Of a DNA stretch of 35,168 bases, positions 9,883 to 19,475 are shown piece after piece; position 1 is the stretch's first letter; each line of letters starts with the position of its first letter. A program made the translations under genes and the position numbers. The notes beneath the pieces are model-generated. The model was given only the letters and a program-made list of their open reading frames with translations. It did no database searches and was not told the origin of the DNA. The DNA lies in NCBI GenBank assembly GCA_008017065.1, contig SSGT01000097.1:1-35168 (forward strand), written 5' to 3'. This DNA comes from Crocinitomicaceae bacterium. GTDB taxonomy: Bacteria > Bacteroidota > Bacteroidia > Flavobacteriales_D > Crocinitomicaceae.

Positions 9883-9890
9883 TATTTTTG
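9883..9890 (+). promoter_or_regulatory. TAnnTTTG promoter element (TATTTTTG) upstream of the LemA gene
   Basis: TATTTTTG 16 nt upstream of the ATG at 9907; an upstream TTTG is present but with short spacing. Confidence 0.4.
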
Positions 9891-9906
9891 ATTAAAATAG
9901 AAAACA

Positions 9907-10461
9907 ATGAAAAAATCGTATATTATCCTTGGATCGATTGCTGCGTTAGTGATTATCCTATTTATGGCTTACCGAAGCACGTACAACAAAGCTATTTCCT
10001 ATCAGGAAGATGTGGACAAAGCGTGGGCAGATGTTGGTGCACAATACCAACGAAGAGCTGACTTAGTTCCCCAATTGGTTGCAACTGTAAAAGGTGCCGC
10101 AGCGAATGAAAAAGGTATTTTACAAGGAGTAACGGAAGCGCGTGCAGGAATTGTGAATGCAAAAACTCCAGAAGATTTCGAATTGGCTGGAAAGAAAATC
10201 AACACGGCGATCAACTTGGCGTTTGAAGCGTATCCACAGATTCGCTCGACAGAAAACTTCCAGGAATTGCAAGCGCAGTTGGAAGGAACTGAAAACCGCA
10301 TCGCGAAAGCACGTGGAGATTACAATGCTACGATCAAAGTGTATAATTCACACATCCGTGGATTCTTCAACAGCATGTTCCTAAACAGCGCTACTTTCCC
10401 GAAGAAAGAAGGTTTCAAAGCAGCTGCTGGATCAGAAGTTGCACCAACCGTAGCTTTTTAA
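9907..10461 (+). CDS. LemA family protein
   Basis: N-terminal TM, NKAISYQEDVDKAWADVGAQYQRRADLVPQLVATVKG, YNSHIRGFFNSMF. Confidence 0.95.
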   Translation: MKKSYIILGSIAALVIILFMAYRSTYNKAISYQEDVDKAWADVGAQYQRRADLVPQLVATVKGAAANEKGILQGVTEARAGIVNAKTPEDFELAGKKINTAINLAFEAYPQIRSTENFQELQAQLEGTENRIAKARGDYNATIKVYNSHIRGFFNSMFLNSATFPKKEGFKAAAGSEVAPTVAF

Positions 10462-10480
10462 TTTTAAAAGACATATTCAA

Positions 10481-10511
10481 ATGACAGTTCAACCGTGGAC
10501 TGTCATTTTTG
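10481..10511 (+). terminator. Hairpin between the LemA gene and the TPM genes (terminator or attenuator)
   Basis: Perfect 8-bp stem atgacagt/actgtcat, 10-nt loop, followed by TTTTT. Confidence 0.65.
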
Positions 10512-10554
10512 CATACATAAAGTCCCCGTTTGAACAAACGTCAATCCTCAAAAG

Positions 10555-10992
10555 ATGAAAATTGAAAATTTCTTTTCTGACGCAGAAAAAAAAGCGATAC
10601 AAAATGCGATTGCAGAAGCTGAATTAAACACTTCTGGCGAAATTCGTGTTCACATTGATCGCACGTGCTCAGGAGATCCTGTGCAAAGTGCAATCGATTT
10701 ATTTGAACAACTGAACATGCATCAAACGGAACAGCGCAACGGAGTTTTGTTTTACTTGGCATTGGAAACCAAGAAATTTGCAATCGTGGGCGACACTGGA
10801 ATCAACCAAGTAGTTCCCGCAAATTTTTGGGATACAATCAAAGAAACGGTAATCAACCAATTCAAATCCCAACAATTCGCTACAGGATTGTGCGAAGGAA
10901 TTCGAATGGCTGGCGAAAAACTAAAACAACATTTCCCCTATCAAGCAGGCGATACCAACGAGTTGAGTAACGAAATTTCTTTTCAGGAGTAA
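10555..10992 (+). CDS. TPM domain-containing protein (short, no signal peptide)
   Basis: IAEAELNTSGEIRVHIDRTC, RNGVLFYLALETKKFAIVGDTGINQVV; follows LemA. Confidence 0.88.
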   Translation: MKIENFFSDAEKKAIQNAIAEAELNTSGEIRVHIDRTCSGDPVQSAIDLFEQLNMHQTEQRNGVLFYLALETKKFAIVGDTGINQVVPANFWDTIKETVINQFKSQQFATGLCEGIRMAGEKLKQHFPYQAGDTNELSNEISFQE

Positions 10993-11010
10993 CAATTCAC
11001 AACTTACAAA

Positions 11011-11835
11011 ATGTTAAAAATCATGTTCAAACATATCCTTTCATCGCTCTTACTGATCTGCTTGGTCACTGCACAAGCGATTGGTCAATCGGGAATTCCC
11101 TCCAAACCATCTCCACCGCGATTGGTTAACAACCTTTCGAAAGAAATGCCGTATTTTCTCTCTCAACCAGAAATCGAAGCGTTGGAGGCAAAATTAACTG
11201 CATTTGAACGAGAGACTTCCAATCAAATTACAGTCGTAATTGTTGATGACTTAGTTGGTTTTGAACCGTGGGAATATGCAACCGAAATCGGCGACCAATG
11301 GCAAGTGGGTCAAGCCAAAGAAGACAACGGTATTGTTATTTTAATCAAGCCCACGGGCGGAAAAGGTGAACGAAAATACTTTATCGCCATCGGTCGTGGA
11401 CTGGAAGGAAAAATTCCGGACGTTACCGCACGCAGAATCGAGGAGAAAGAACTAGTTCCAAATTTCAAAAACGGAAACTACTACCTTGGAATCGACAAAA
11501 CCGTAGATGCGCTCATGGGCTTGGCGAAAGGTGAATTCAATTCGAGTGAATATTCAAAAAACAAAAAAAGTCCATTTGAAGTAGTCAAAGTAATCCTAGT
11601 AATCGCGCTAATCGTGATTTTTATCATCGTTAGCATTCGCTCCAACAAGCGAAATGGAGGTCGTGGTGGACGCGGTGGCGGCATGTCTATCTTGGGCGAC
11701 GCAATCCTTTTCGGAATGATGAGCGGCGGTGGACGAAGCAGCGGAGGTGGTTTTGGTGGCGGATCTTCAGGCGGTGGTTTTGGTGGTTTTGGCGGAGGAA
11801 GTTTCGGCGGAGGTGGATCTGGCGGAAGTTGGTAA
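11011..11835 (+). CDS. TPM domain-containing protein with signal peptide, TM and Gly-rich tail (YgcG-like)
   Basis: TSNQITVVIVDDL, DNGIVILIKPTGGKGERKYFIAIGRGLEGKIPD, C-terminal GGGSSGGGFGGFGGGSFGGGGSGGSW. Confidence 0.92.
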   Translation: MLKIMFKHILSSLLLICLVTAQAIGQSGIPSKPSPPRLVNNLSKEMPYFLSQPEIEALEAKLTAFERETSNQITVVIVDDLVGFEPWEYATEIGDQWQVGQAKEDNGIVILIKPTGGKGERKYFIAIGRGLEGKIPDVTARRIEEKELVPNFKNGNYYLGIDKTVDALMGLAKGEFNSSEYSKNKKSPFEVVKVILVIALIVIFIIVSIRSNKRNGGRGGRGGGMSILGDAILFGMMSGGGRSSGGGFGGGSSGGGFGGFGGGSFGGGGSGGSW

Positions 11836-11871
11836 AATCGCATTAACTGTTTATTTTCAAAATCTATTTCG

Positions 11872-12486
11872 TTGGAATTAATCGATTCGTACAAAACGCT
11901 GGAAGCCTTATCAGAAGGTATGTACAAAGAAAAAGGCTCGAAATTTATCGCACTTGCGGTACCGTGTTATTCCGAAAATGAAGCCAAAAATCAATTGAAT
12001 GAATGGCGCAAACTCCACCACCAAGCGCGACATCTTTGCTATGCATATCGCTTCGGACTCAAAAAAGACATCTACCGCTCCAACGATGACGGTGAACCTT
12101 CTAATAGCGCTGGTACGCCGATTTTAGGGCAAATTCAATCCTTTGAACTGACCAATGTATTGATCGGTGTTGTTCGATACTACGGTGGAACAAAATTGGG
12201 TGTCGGTGGCTTAATTCATGCCTACAAAACGGCCGCGCGCGAAGCGATTGAACTCGGAAGTATTATCGAAAAAAAAGTGTTTCAGCACCTGAAAATTAAA
12301 TTCTCGTATGCTGAAATGCCTGAAATAATGAATGTCGTGAAAACGCACCAACTGCAAATTGAAACACAAGATTTTCAAGAAGTTTGTTTGCTTCAAGTAG
12401 CAATTCCATTGGAAAAAAAAGACTATCTAACCGAGCTCCTTTCCGAAAACAAACACGTTTTGCTCGAAGAATTGGGAATCTATTAA
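11872..12486 (+). CDS. YigZ/IMPACT family protein (TTG start)
   Basis: GMYKEKGSKFIALAVPC, HHQARHLCYAYRFG, DDGEPSNSAGTPILGQI, VRYYGGTKLGVGGLIHAYKTAAREAI. Confidence 0.92.
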   Translation: MELIDSYKTLEALSEGMYKEKGSKFIALAVPCYSENEAKNQLNEWRKLHHQARHLCYAYRFGLKKDIYRSNDDGEPSNSAGTPILGQIQSFELTNVLIGVVRYYGGTKLGVGGLIHAYKTAAREAIELGSIIEKKVFQHLKIKFSYAEMPEIMNVVKTHQLQIETQDFQEVCLLQVAIPLEKKDYLTELLSENKHVLLEELGIY

Positions 12487-12504
12487 AAATACAAAATCAA
12501 ACGC

Positions 12505-13428
12505 ATGAAACTTTTACAAGAATTAATAGAAATACGCGGCGCATCGGGAGACGAATCAGCGATCAAATCGTTTATTGTCGACTATGTCATCCAACACCAG
12601 CACAGTTGGGCCGTGCAACCAGAAATGTTTCACGGTCCCGGATTTCAAGATACGCTCATTCTCGTATTTGGAAAACCAACCACCGCAATTTTTGCGCACA
12701 CAGATACGATCGGATTTACGGTTGGATACGACAATCAACTGTATAAAATTGGCGGACCACGGACCAGTGATAGTTACGCATTAGTCGGTTCGGATTCGAT
12801 AGGAGAAATCGAAACCGAATTGATGGTTATTGAAGATTCTCACGGTGGTCAGAGTCTACGTTGTGTTTTCCCTCGAATGATCGATCGCGGAACGAATTTA
12901 ACATTTAAACCCAACTTCCGAGAAACGGATGAATACATCCAATCGCCTTACCTCGACAATCGTTTGGGTGTTTGGAATGCACTAAAAGTTGCAGAAACGC
13001 TCGAAAACGGAGCAATCGTATTTTCAACCTATGAAGAACATGGAGGAAATTCAGTCGGTTTTACGGGACGTTTTCTGTGGGAAAAATACGGTGTGACACA
13101 AGCGCTGATCTCCGACATTACGTGGGTTACTGAAGGCGTTTTTCACGGCGGTGGCGTAGCGATTTCGATGCGTGACAGCGGAATTCCACGCAGATCGTAT
13201 TTGAATAAGATCATCCAACTCGCAAAAGAATCAGGCGTACGGTTTCAATTGGAAGTTGAATCCGCTGGAGGAAGTGATGGAACGATGCTTCAAAAAACAG
13301 ACTTGCCCTTTGATTGGCTTTTTATCGGAGCACCCGAAGATTTTGTACATTCTCCCGATGAAAAAGTATTCAAATACGACATCATGTGCATGGTTGAACT
13401 TTACCGTTACTTGATGCAACGACTTTAA
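12505..13428 (+). CDS. M42/M20-like metallopeptidase
   Basis: IFAHTDTIGF, SPYLDNRLGVW, STYEEHGG, ISDITWVTEG metal/catalytic motifs of co-catalytic zinc aminopeptidases. Confidence 0.82.
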   Translation: MKLLQELIEIRGASGDESAIKSFIVDYVIQHQHSWAVQPEMFHGPGFQDTLILVFGKPTTAIFAHTDTIGFTVGYDNQLYKIGGPRTSDSYALVGSDSIGEIETELMVIEDSHGGQSLRCVFPRMIDRGTNLTFKPNFRETDEYIQSPYLDNRLGVWNALKVAETLENGAIVFSTYEEHGGNSVGFTGRFLWEKYGVTQALISDITWVTEGVFHGGGVAISMRDSGIPRRSYLNKIIQLAKESGVRFQLEVESAGGSDGTMLQKTDLPFDWLFIGAPEDFVHSPDEKVFKYDIMCMVELYRYLMQRL

Positions 13429-13493
13429 AGATGTTTGAGCACTAAGACATCCATTTTGCGCACGTGAAATAGATGTTTCGTTCGTCAGTTCGA

Positions 13494-14228
13494 CTACAAA
13501 CTCATCATTTCTTTGAAACGAATCGCTTGTCGACGCGAAATTTCAACTTTTTCACCGTCTTTCAAACTCACTTGCAAGCCACCGTTAAACCAGTTTTCGA
13601 CACCATTTACCCAATTCAGATTGATGATAAATTTGCGGTTGGCACGGAAAAACAACTTCGGGTCGAGGCGCTCTTCGAGGCTGTTGAGTGATCGAAGTAT
13701 GAGCGGACGAAACTTATCAAAATAGACCTTCACGTAGTTTCCATCGGATTCAAACATACGAATTTCATTGATGTCAATAAACCAGCATTTTTCGCCGTCT
13801 TTGATGAAAACTTTGTCGCCCAACTCGAGTACTTTCTCCTTCCGCTCCGGCGTAACATTCAATTTGGTCGCAAATTCCTCGTCAGGCTGCTGTAATTTTT
13901 GAATTGTTTCTTTCAATCGCTCTGGATCTACTGGTTTAAGTAAATAATCCAACGCATTGAATTCGAATGCTTTCAACGCATACTCATCGTAAGCTGTCAC
14001 AAAAACAACCTTGGGAATGTATTCCAATTTCCGCAGCATTTCAAATCCATTCATCCCGGGCATTTGAATATCTAAAAAAATTAAATCCGGCGCTTCGTCT
14101 TGAATTTTTTCGATTCCCTCCACTCCATTTTTTGCTTCTCCTACGATTTCTAAGTTGTCAAATGAACTCAACAAAGACTTCAATTCTTCTCTCGCAAGTC
14201 GTTCATCATCAATTATTAAAACTTTCAT
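13494..14228 (-). CDS. LytTR family DNA-binding response regulator
   Basis: Receiver domain MKVLIIDDERLAREEL, DLIFLDIQMPGMNGFEML, FVTAYDEYALKAFEFNALDYLLKPV, then LytTR domain IFESDGNYVKVYF-like region. Confidence 0.94.
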   Translation of the reverse strand: MKVLIIDDERLAREELKSLLSSFDNLEIVGEAKNGVEGIEKIQDEAPDLIFLDIQMPGMNGFEMLRKLEYIPKVVFVTAYDEYALKAFEFNALDYLLKPVDPERLKETIQKLQQPDEEFATKLNVTPERKEKVLELGDKVFIKDGEKCWFIDINEIRMFESDGNYVKVYFDKFRPLILRSLNSLEERLDPKLFFRANRKFIINLNWVNGVENWFNGGLQVSLKDGEKVEISRRQAIRFKEMMSL

Positions 14229-14240
14229 AAAACTAATTTA

Positions 14241-15329
14241 CTAATTCTTAATCAAAATGGTACAAGCGACCATTTCCCCAGCTTGTTTTAATTCGAAATC
14301 GGCTTTGCCTTTGTACAACAAATCCAATCGACGAATGGTGTTTTCGATCCCAATTCCAGCATCTTTCTCTGCTTGCAAATTTCCCGTATTTTGTACAATC
14401 AACAGGATTGATTCATCAACTGTTTTTTTCGTTTCAACTAAAATTAAACCACCTTCAACCGATTTAGATATGCCGTGTTTGATTGCATTTTCAACAACCG
14501 TTTGCAGCATAAATGGAGGAACCAAAAATGAACTAATTTCCTCGTCGGTTTTCCATTCGATTTCCAACCGCTCTTCAAACCGAATTTTTTCGAGATCAAG
14601 GTAACTTTTTACAATTTGCAATTCTTCCGACAGTGGAATAAACTCATTGCGTCCCAGTACCAGCGAATTCCGCAACAAACTCGATAACGTGGTGACGGAT
14701 TGTTTTGCTTTCGAAGGTTCAATATCGATCAATGCGCGAATGCTATTTAAGGCATTGAATAAAAAATGAGGATTGAGTTGTGCACGCAACGTTTTCAATT
14801 CAATTTCATGTTGACTCGCTTGCAACTGCAAATTATACAATTCTTGGTTGATCGATTTACGGAAGAAATGATAGGTAAAATAAATCGCGTTCCACAGAAT
14901 AAAAAGCAACGTTGAACCAACGACATCAATGAAAAAACGCAGTGTTTGAAGATTGGAAACAAACGATTTCTCGCCCCAAAACGCGGTTCGATTGATCAAC
15001 AGCGACGAAAATTCGATCAACAAAACGAAAAAGAATGCACTCAACAGCGAAATTCCCAAAATTCGGGGTACGAGCGGACCAAATTTTATCTTGAGCCAAT
15101 TGAACCGAAGCAAAAACAAACGCATTGTGTGCGTAATAAGCAACCCCGAAACCAACATCACAAGCAGTGCCGCCCAAAATCGAGAATTAATTTTAGATGG
15201 ATTTTCGGCATACGTTGCTAAAATGGATAGGACGGCATATACCATCCAACCGCCGATTTGAGCTCCCCAATACAAAAATTTTGATGTCTGCATATCAACA
15301 AAGATAACCGCTTCATTTTTAATTCGCAT
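14241..15329 (-). CDS. LytS-like sensor histidine kinase (His_kinase PF06580 type)
   Basis: N-terminal TM helices; LKTLRAQLNPHFLFNALNSIRALI, PPFMLQTVVENAIKHGI, GIGIENTIRRLDLLY. Start could be 15293 (MQTSKFLYW). Confidence 0.93.
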   Translation of the reverse strand: MRIKNEAVIFVDMQTSKFLYWGAQIGGWMVYAVLSILATYAENPSKINSRFWAALLVMLVSGLLITHTMRLFLLRFNWLKIKFGPLVPRILGISLLSAFFFVLLIEFSSLLINRTAFWGEKSFVSNLQTLRFFIDVVGSTLLFILWNAIYFTYHFFRKSINQELYNLQLQASQHEIELKTLRAQLNPHFLFNALNSIRALIDIEPSKAKQSVTTLSSLLRNSLVLGRNEFIPLSEELQIVKSYLDLEKIRFEERLEIEWKTDEEISSFLVPPFMLQTVVENAIKHGISKSVEGGLILVETKKTVDESILLIVQNTGNLQAEKDAGIGIENTIRRLDLLYKGKADFELKQAGEMVACTILIKN

Positions 15330-15387
15330 CGGAACAGTATAGATGGCCTTATTTTTGTTTCAACGGATGCAGATTCGGATATTGTCT

Positions 15388-15395
15388 TATTTTTG
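15388..15395 (+). promoter_or_regulatory. TATTTTTG promoter element upstream of the toxin-23-like gene
   Basis: Matches TAnnTTTG, 17 nt before ATG 15413; a second TATTTTTG copy at 15350-15357. Confidence 0.4.
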
Positions 15396-15412
15396 TATAC
15401 CAACACGTCCCA

Positions 15413-16339
15413 ATGAAATTGAAAGCGTTTTTAATTCCTTTTTTTTGCCTCGCAAGTTGCCTTTCGTTTTCTACACTTTGGGGACAACTTCAATCTTCGA
15501 CACAGTTTGGTTGGCAATTGGGAATTGTTTTGAACATCGGAACACATGTCAATTCAGTTGGAGTGAACACAAACCTCTATTACAGTGACTATTTTTACCA
15601 ACTAAATGTTTCCTCGCAATTGAAATATGTGTTTACCAGCTACGGAAAGCGAAAATTGTTTTGGGAAAATCGAAACGCACTCGGCTTGATTCTCGTGGGC
15701 GACAAAAAGTCAATTACCCCTGACTTTCAGTTAGATGGTTTAAATCATCAAACAAGGCATTCCAAAGCAATTGGCTTCAACTACTTGTGGTACTTCGACA
15801 AAGCAAAAACGTCGCAACGTTCTGGCGCTTGGAGTATGCACATCAACTATTTCTCGTTGCTTTTTGAAAATGATGTGTTTGGTGGGCAAGCGAAAGACAG
15901 ATTTCGCACAGGAACCCTTCAACTGAATTACCGGTACAACGATTTTAAGTTTTTCACCAATCTATTTCTCTGGACGGGCGAAACGGCCAATTCGTTTTGG
16001 GACAAAACCCCGTCCCACAAATGTCCCAATGGATTTCGAAGCTTGGAAAAACTACCGTACGGAAAAACGAGCCATGGAATCTGGTCGTTCGGCGCACTAA
16101 CCAACTGGAATACAGCTCAAACGTTTAGCGCAAAAATTGGAATTGACAGTGAACACATTCGTCACGCGGTACAAAATCGTTTCGCACACGACCTGCTCTT
16201 TCTTCCTAAAAAAATCGAACGTAACACGCCACATTATCCGCGTTTGGATCCAGAGGGAAAACCAGTCTTTGAGCGATCGGAAGTACGTCGTTCGCGATTC
16301 TATTTGCAAGCTGGAATCAATTCCGTTTGGAGTGAATGA
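15413..16339 (+). CDS. Secreted protein resembling polymorphic toxin type 23 (Ntox23-like) proteins of Bacteroidota
   Basis: Signal peptide MKLKAFLIPFFCLASCLSFSTLWGQ; remembered family pattern: LNIGTHVNSVGV…YYSDYFYQ, FQLDGLNHQT, YLWYFDKAKTSQRSG, ENDVFGGQAKDRFRTG. No database search run. Confidence 0.55.
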   Translation: MKLKAFLIPFFCLASCLSFSTLWGQLQSSTQFGWQLGIVLNIGTHVNSVGVNTNLYYSDYFYQLNVSSQLKYVFTSYGKRKLFWENRNALGLILVGDKKSITPDFQLDGLNHQTRHSKAIGFNYLWYFDKAKTSQRSGAWSMHINYFSLLFENDVFGGQAKDRFRTGTLQLNYRYNDFKFFTNLFLWTGETANSFWDKTPSHKCPNGFRSLEKLPYGKTSHGIWSFGALTNWNTAQTFSAKIGIDSEHIRHAVQNRFAHDLLFLPKKIERNTPHYPRLDPEGKPVFERSEVRRSRFYLQAGINSVWSE

Positions 16340-16354
16340 CGATACAATTAAAAA

Positions 16355-16789
16355 TCAAAATCCAGCCTTCTCTTTGGGATAAGCATTGAAGGTACCACTT
16401 CCCGATGCAATCAATGTACGACTGGAATTAAAAATCCGCGCTTCAGCAACCAAAATTCGATTTCCAACGGTAATTGTATGTGCTTCGGCAACAAGTTGAT
16501 CATCAAGCAATGCCGGCGCATGGAAACGCGTGCTCATCTCCAAGGTCGAAACCACCTTGCCCTGTTCACACACTGCACTCAACGCTGCAACGCCAAGCGC
16601 CGCATCCATCAAACCAGCAATCGCGCCTCCGTGAGCCGCACGTGGTGTCGCTAAATGATTTTCGTGAACCGTTAGTCGGTAATGAACAATTCCTTTTGCA
16701 AGAATTGTAAAATCCATCCCAAGCAAAATTCCAAATTGATTATGCTCGATGTATTTTCGAATCAATTCATGTTCGTTCAAGTCGCTCAT
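16355..16789 (-). CDS. PaaI family hotdog thioesterase
   Basis: ATPRAAHGGAIAGLMDAALGVAAL hotdog motif, VSTLEMSTRFHAPAL. Confidence 0.9.
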   Translation of the reverse strand: MSDLNEHELIRKYIEHNQFGILLGMDFTILAKGIVHYRLTVHENHLATPRAAHGGAIAGLMDAALGVAALSAVCEQGKVVSTLEMSTRFHAPALLDDQLVAEAHTITVGNRILVAEARIFNSSRTLIASGSGTFNAYPKEKAGF

Positions 16790-16791
16790 GC

Positions 16792-17637
16792 TTAATTTTT
16801 GCTCGGCATTACGATGTTTGCCTCGTTGAAAGCGACGTAAATTTTTTCGTTCATCGACGCCGAAACAGACGCATGATCCTCAGTTTTTACCCAAACACGT
16901 ACGACAATCGGAACAGTTCCTACCCCCAACTCTCCTACTCCAACAAATGGTGCCGGTTCGTGGATGATTTTGGATTCGGAACGGATGATTTCCTCAATCA
17001 TCTCTTTCACAACTTTCAAATCATTTCCATAGTCAATCGCGATGCTCAAATCGACTCGGCGCTTTTCTTCACGTGTAAAATTGACGATGTTTCCGTTTGC
17101 AACCGGACCGTTTGGCAAAATGATTACTTTGTTGTCGGGCGTATGCAAGTAGGTATTAAAAATCAAAATTTCTTTCACCGTGCCCGTCTCCGTGAGTGCT
17201 TTGATCGTATCTCCCACACGAAAGGGCTTAAATGCTAAAATCATTACACCACCAGCGAAGTTGGACAATGTTCCAGAAAACGCCATACCAATTGCCAAAC
17301 CAGCAGCTCCAAGTATCGCTACAAATGAAGTCATTTCTATGCCCAACTGATTGATTCCAGTTACAACAACCAACACCTTCAAGAGCATCGATGTCAAGCT
17401 CGTCAAAAATGTCACCAACCCTTCATCGGTATTACTTCGACGTAAAACTTTACGAACAGTTTTTGCAGCAAAATTAGCCAACCAAAAACCAACCACAAAA
17501 ATAATGACTGTGATTACCAGATTGGTACCCCATTTCACCAACAGTTGGTTTATTTCAGCAGGCTTGTAATTAAATATTTTCTCCAAACTAGAAATCGGAG
17601 AATTTTTCACGATTGAATCAGAAAATGACATTGTCAA
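16792..17637 (-). CDS. Small-conductance mechanosensitive ion channel (MscS family)
   Basis: GAAGLAIGMAFSGTLSNFAGGVMILAFKPFRVGDTI, VIILPNGPVANGNIVNFTREEKRRVDL. Confidence 0.94.
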   Translation of the reverse strand: MTMSFSDSIVKNSPISSLEKIFNYKPAEINQLLVKWGTNLVITVIIFVVGFWLANFAAKTVRKVLRRSNTDEGLVTFLTSLTSMLLKVLVVVTGINQLGIEMTSFVAILGAAGLAIGMAFSGTLSNFAGGVMILAFKPFRVGDTIKALTETGTVKEILIFNTYLHTPDNKVIILPNGPVANGNIVNFTREEKRRVDLSIAIDYGNDLKVVKEMIEEIIRSESKIIHEPAPFVGVGELGVGTVPIVVRVWVKTEDHASVSASMNEKIYVAFNEANIVMPSKN

Positions 17638-17655
17638 TTAGCGTTAAGTAGTAAA

Positions 17656-18477
17656 TCACGGAAATTTTGGGAACTTTTGGAAATCGGGATCTCTTTTTTC
17701 TAAAAAGGCATGTTTTCCTTCTTGCGCTTCTTCTGTCAAATAGTACATCAACGTAGCATCGCCCGCCAATTCCATCAAACCATGTTGTCCATCCAATTCT
17801 GCATTCAATCCCCGTTTGATCATTCGAACAGCCAATGGACTTCGTTTCATGATTGTTTTTGCCCATTGAACGGTCGTAGTCTCCAATTCATTGAACGGAA
17901 CAACTTTGTTAACCATCCCCATTTCTTCTGCTTCTTTCGCGGTATATTGTTCACACAAAAACCAAATTTCACGTGCTTTCTTTTGTCCAACGCAGCGCGC
18001 TAAGTAAGACGACCCAAAACCACCATCAAAACTCCCCACTTTTGGTCCCGTTTGACCAAAGCGTGCATTTTCAGAAGCAATGGTCAAATCACACACGACA
18101 TGCAACACATGTCCACCTCCGATCGCATAACCATTGACCATAGCAATCACAGGTTTAGGCATCGAACGAATTGCTTTGTGCAAATCCAATACGTTCAAAC
18201 GCGGAACACCGTTTTCAGAAATGTATCCCCCCACACCTTTCACGTTTTGATCTCCACCCGAACAAAACGCCTTGTCACCTTCTCCAGTTAACACGATCAC
18301 ACCAACGTCATTTCTTTCGCGGCAAATATTCATCGCATCCAACATTTCCATGTTTGTTTCTGGACGAAATGCATTGTAAACTTTGGGTCTGTTGATCGTA
18401 ATTTTAGCGATTCCTTCAAAGAATTCAAACTTGATGTCTGTATAATTCTTGATTGTTGTCCAATTATATTTGCTCAT
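17656..18477 (-). CDS. menB: 1,4-dihydroxy-2-naphthoyl-CoA synthase
   Basis: Crotonase fold; [88 protein letters not shown]. Confidence 0.95.
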   Translation of the reverse strand: MSKYNWTTIKNYTDIKFEFFEGIAKITINRPKVYNAFRPETNMEMLDAMNICRERNDVGVIVLTGEGDKAFCSGGDQNVKGVGGYISENGVPRLNVLDLHKAIRSMPKPVIAMVNGYAIGGGHVLHVVCDLTIASENARFGQTGPKVGSFDGGFGSSYLARCVGQKKAREIWFLCEQYTAKEAEEMGMVNKVVPFNELETTTVQWAKTIMKRSPLAVRMIKRGLNAELDGQHGLMELAGDATLMYYLTEEAQEGKHAFLEKRDPDFQKFPKFP

Positions 18478-18563
18478 GATTCTCTATTTTGGTCCAAAAA
18501 TACAAAGAGGAAGCGAAAATGAAGCGCGTTTGAAACAGTTTCTTTTCGTTAATATTTACAAAA

Positions 18564-19475
18564 TCAACTTCCGTGTGGTGTGTACATCGTTATGCCCTTG
18601 GTTTTATAATCATCGATCATCTGATGAAGCATTTTTTCAGCGTCAAACACCAACGTTGGTGCATTGCCAATCGTTGCACGTCGCGCCACACCGGATTCGA
18701 CAAAGCGAGGAATCAACTCGTCGCACTTTCGCTTTTTAGACCAAATCGGATTGTGCACTCTCGTGCGCATTTCATGTACAGTACCGTTTTCAAATCGAAC
18801 GCGGACCGGAAACAACGTATCGTGATACACCGGAAATTTAAAGTTTTCGACCGCATCCTCAAGCGTGTGCAAATTAGTGCCCGCATTTCCCAACGTTACT
18901 CCAATATACAAGATCTTTCCCTTTCGTGCGGAAATCTTGTAAAACGGACTGTTTTCATTGTACGGCGTTTCATTCCCGAAGTGGGTCGCTGTAAAATACG
19001 CTGCATCAGGTCCGATGCATGAAACGGGCTCCGTGGGATGTTGACTGCGAACGGCATTCGGTAATTTTCGAAAATATTCAGTGATGGCGCCGAGTTTCGA
19101 AGTATCATTTTTAACGTCAAATATTGCTAATTGCTGTATGTAATCCAACTGAAACGACGGGTTGGGTGAATTGGGCATCAACAAATTCCCCGACGGACCA
19201 ATAGCTTCCAACAGTGCGTCGACCAAATCTTGTGGACCATTTTCCAAATAACCAATCTTCGACAAACTTGAGTGGACGAGCAAGGAATCGCCTTCAACAA
19301 TCCCAATCGTTTTTAATTGCTGAAGAATCGTCGATTTCGAATGTCCATTCCCCGCATGCTTTTGCGCTTCCAATTGCTTTCGAACCTGCTGTCGTTTCTT
19401 ATTTCGGTACCCTTCCAGTAACCAACTTGGAATCCATTTGCGTATGAAATCTCTACCTTTTGCCATCCGATTCAC
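18564..19475 (-). CDS. AAC(3) family N-acetyltransferase-like protein
   Basis: EGDSLLVHSSLSKIGYLENGPQDLVDALLEAIGPSGNLLMPNSP, PNAVRSQHPTEPVSCIGPDA, LYIGVTLGNAGTNLHTLED. Confidence 0.85.
   Translation of the reverse strand: MNRMAKGRDFIRKWIPSWLLEGYRNKKRQQVRKQLEAQKHAGNGHSKSTILQQLKTIGIVEGDSLLVHSSLSKIGYLENGPQDLVDALLEAIGPSGNLLMPNSPNPSFQLDYIQQLAIFDVKNDTSKLGAITEYFRKLPNAVRSQHPTEPVSCIGPDAAYFTATHFGNETPYNENSPFYKISARKGKILYIGVTLGNAGTNLHTLEDAVENFKFPVYHDTLFPVRVRFENGTVHEMRTRVHNPIWSKKRKCDELIPRFVESGVARRATIGNAPTLVFDAEKMLHQMIDDYKTKGITMYTPHGS

Noticed and set aside
11481-11927. 148-aa minus-strand ORF, Pro-rich (PPDPPPPKLPPPKPPKPPPEDPPP)
   Set aside because: Exact antisense of the Gly-rich tail of the TPM protein; GGN repeats read as CCN proline codons on the other strand.
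12384-12746. 120-aa plus-strand ORF spanning the YigZ/M42 junction
   Set aside because: Different frame from both strongly supported genes; Arg/Thr/Ile-rich out-of-frame shadow.
18573-19022. 149-aa plus-strand ORF
   Set aside because: Antisense to the AAC(3)-like gene with no recognisable motifs; composition artefact.
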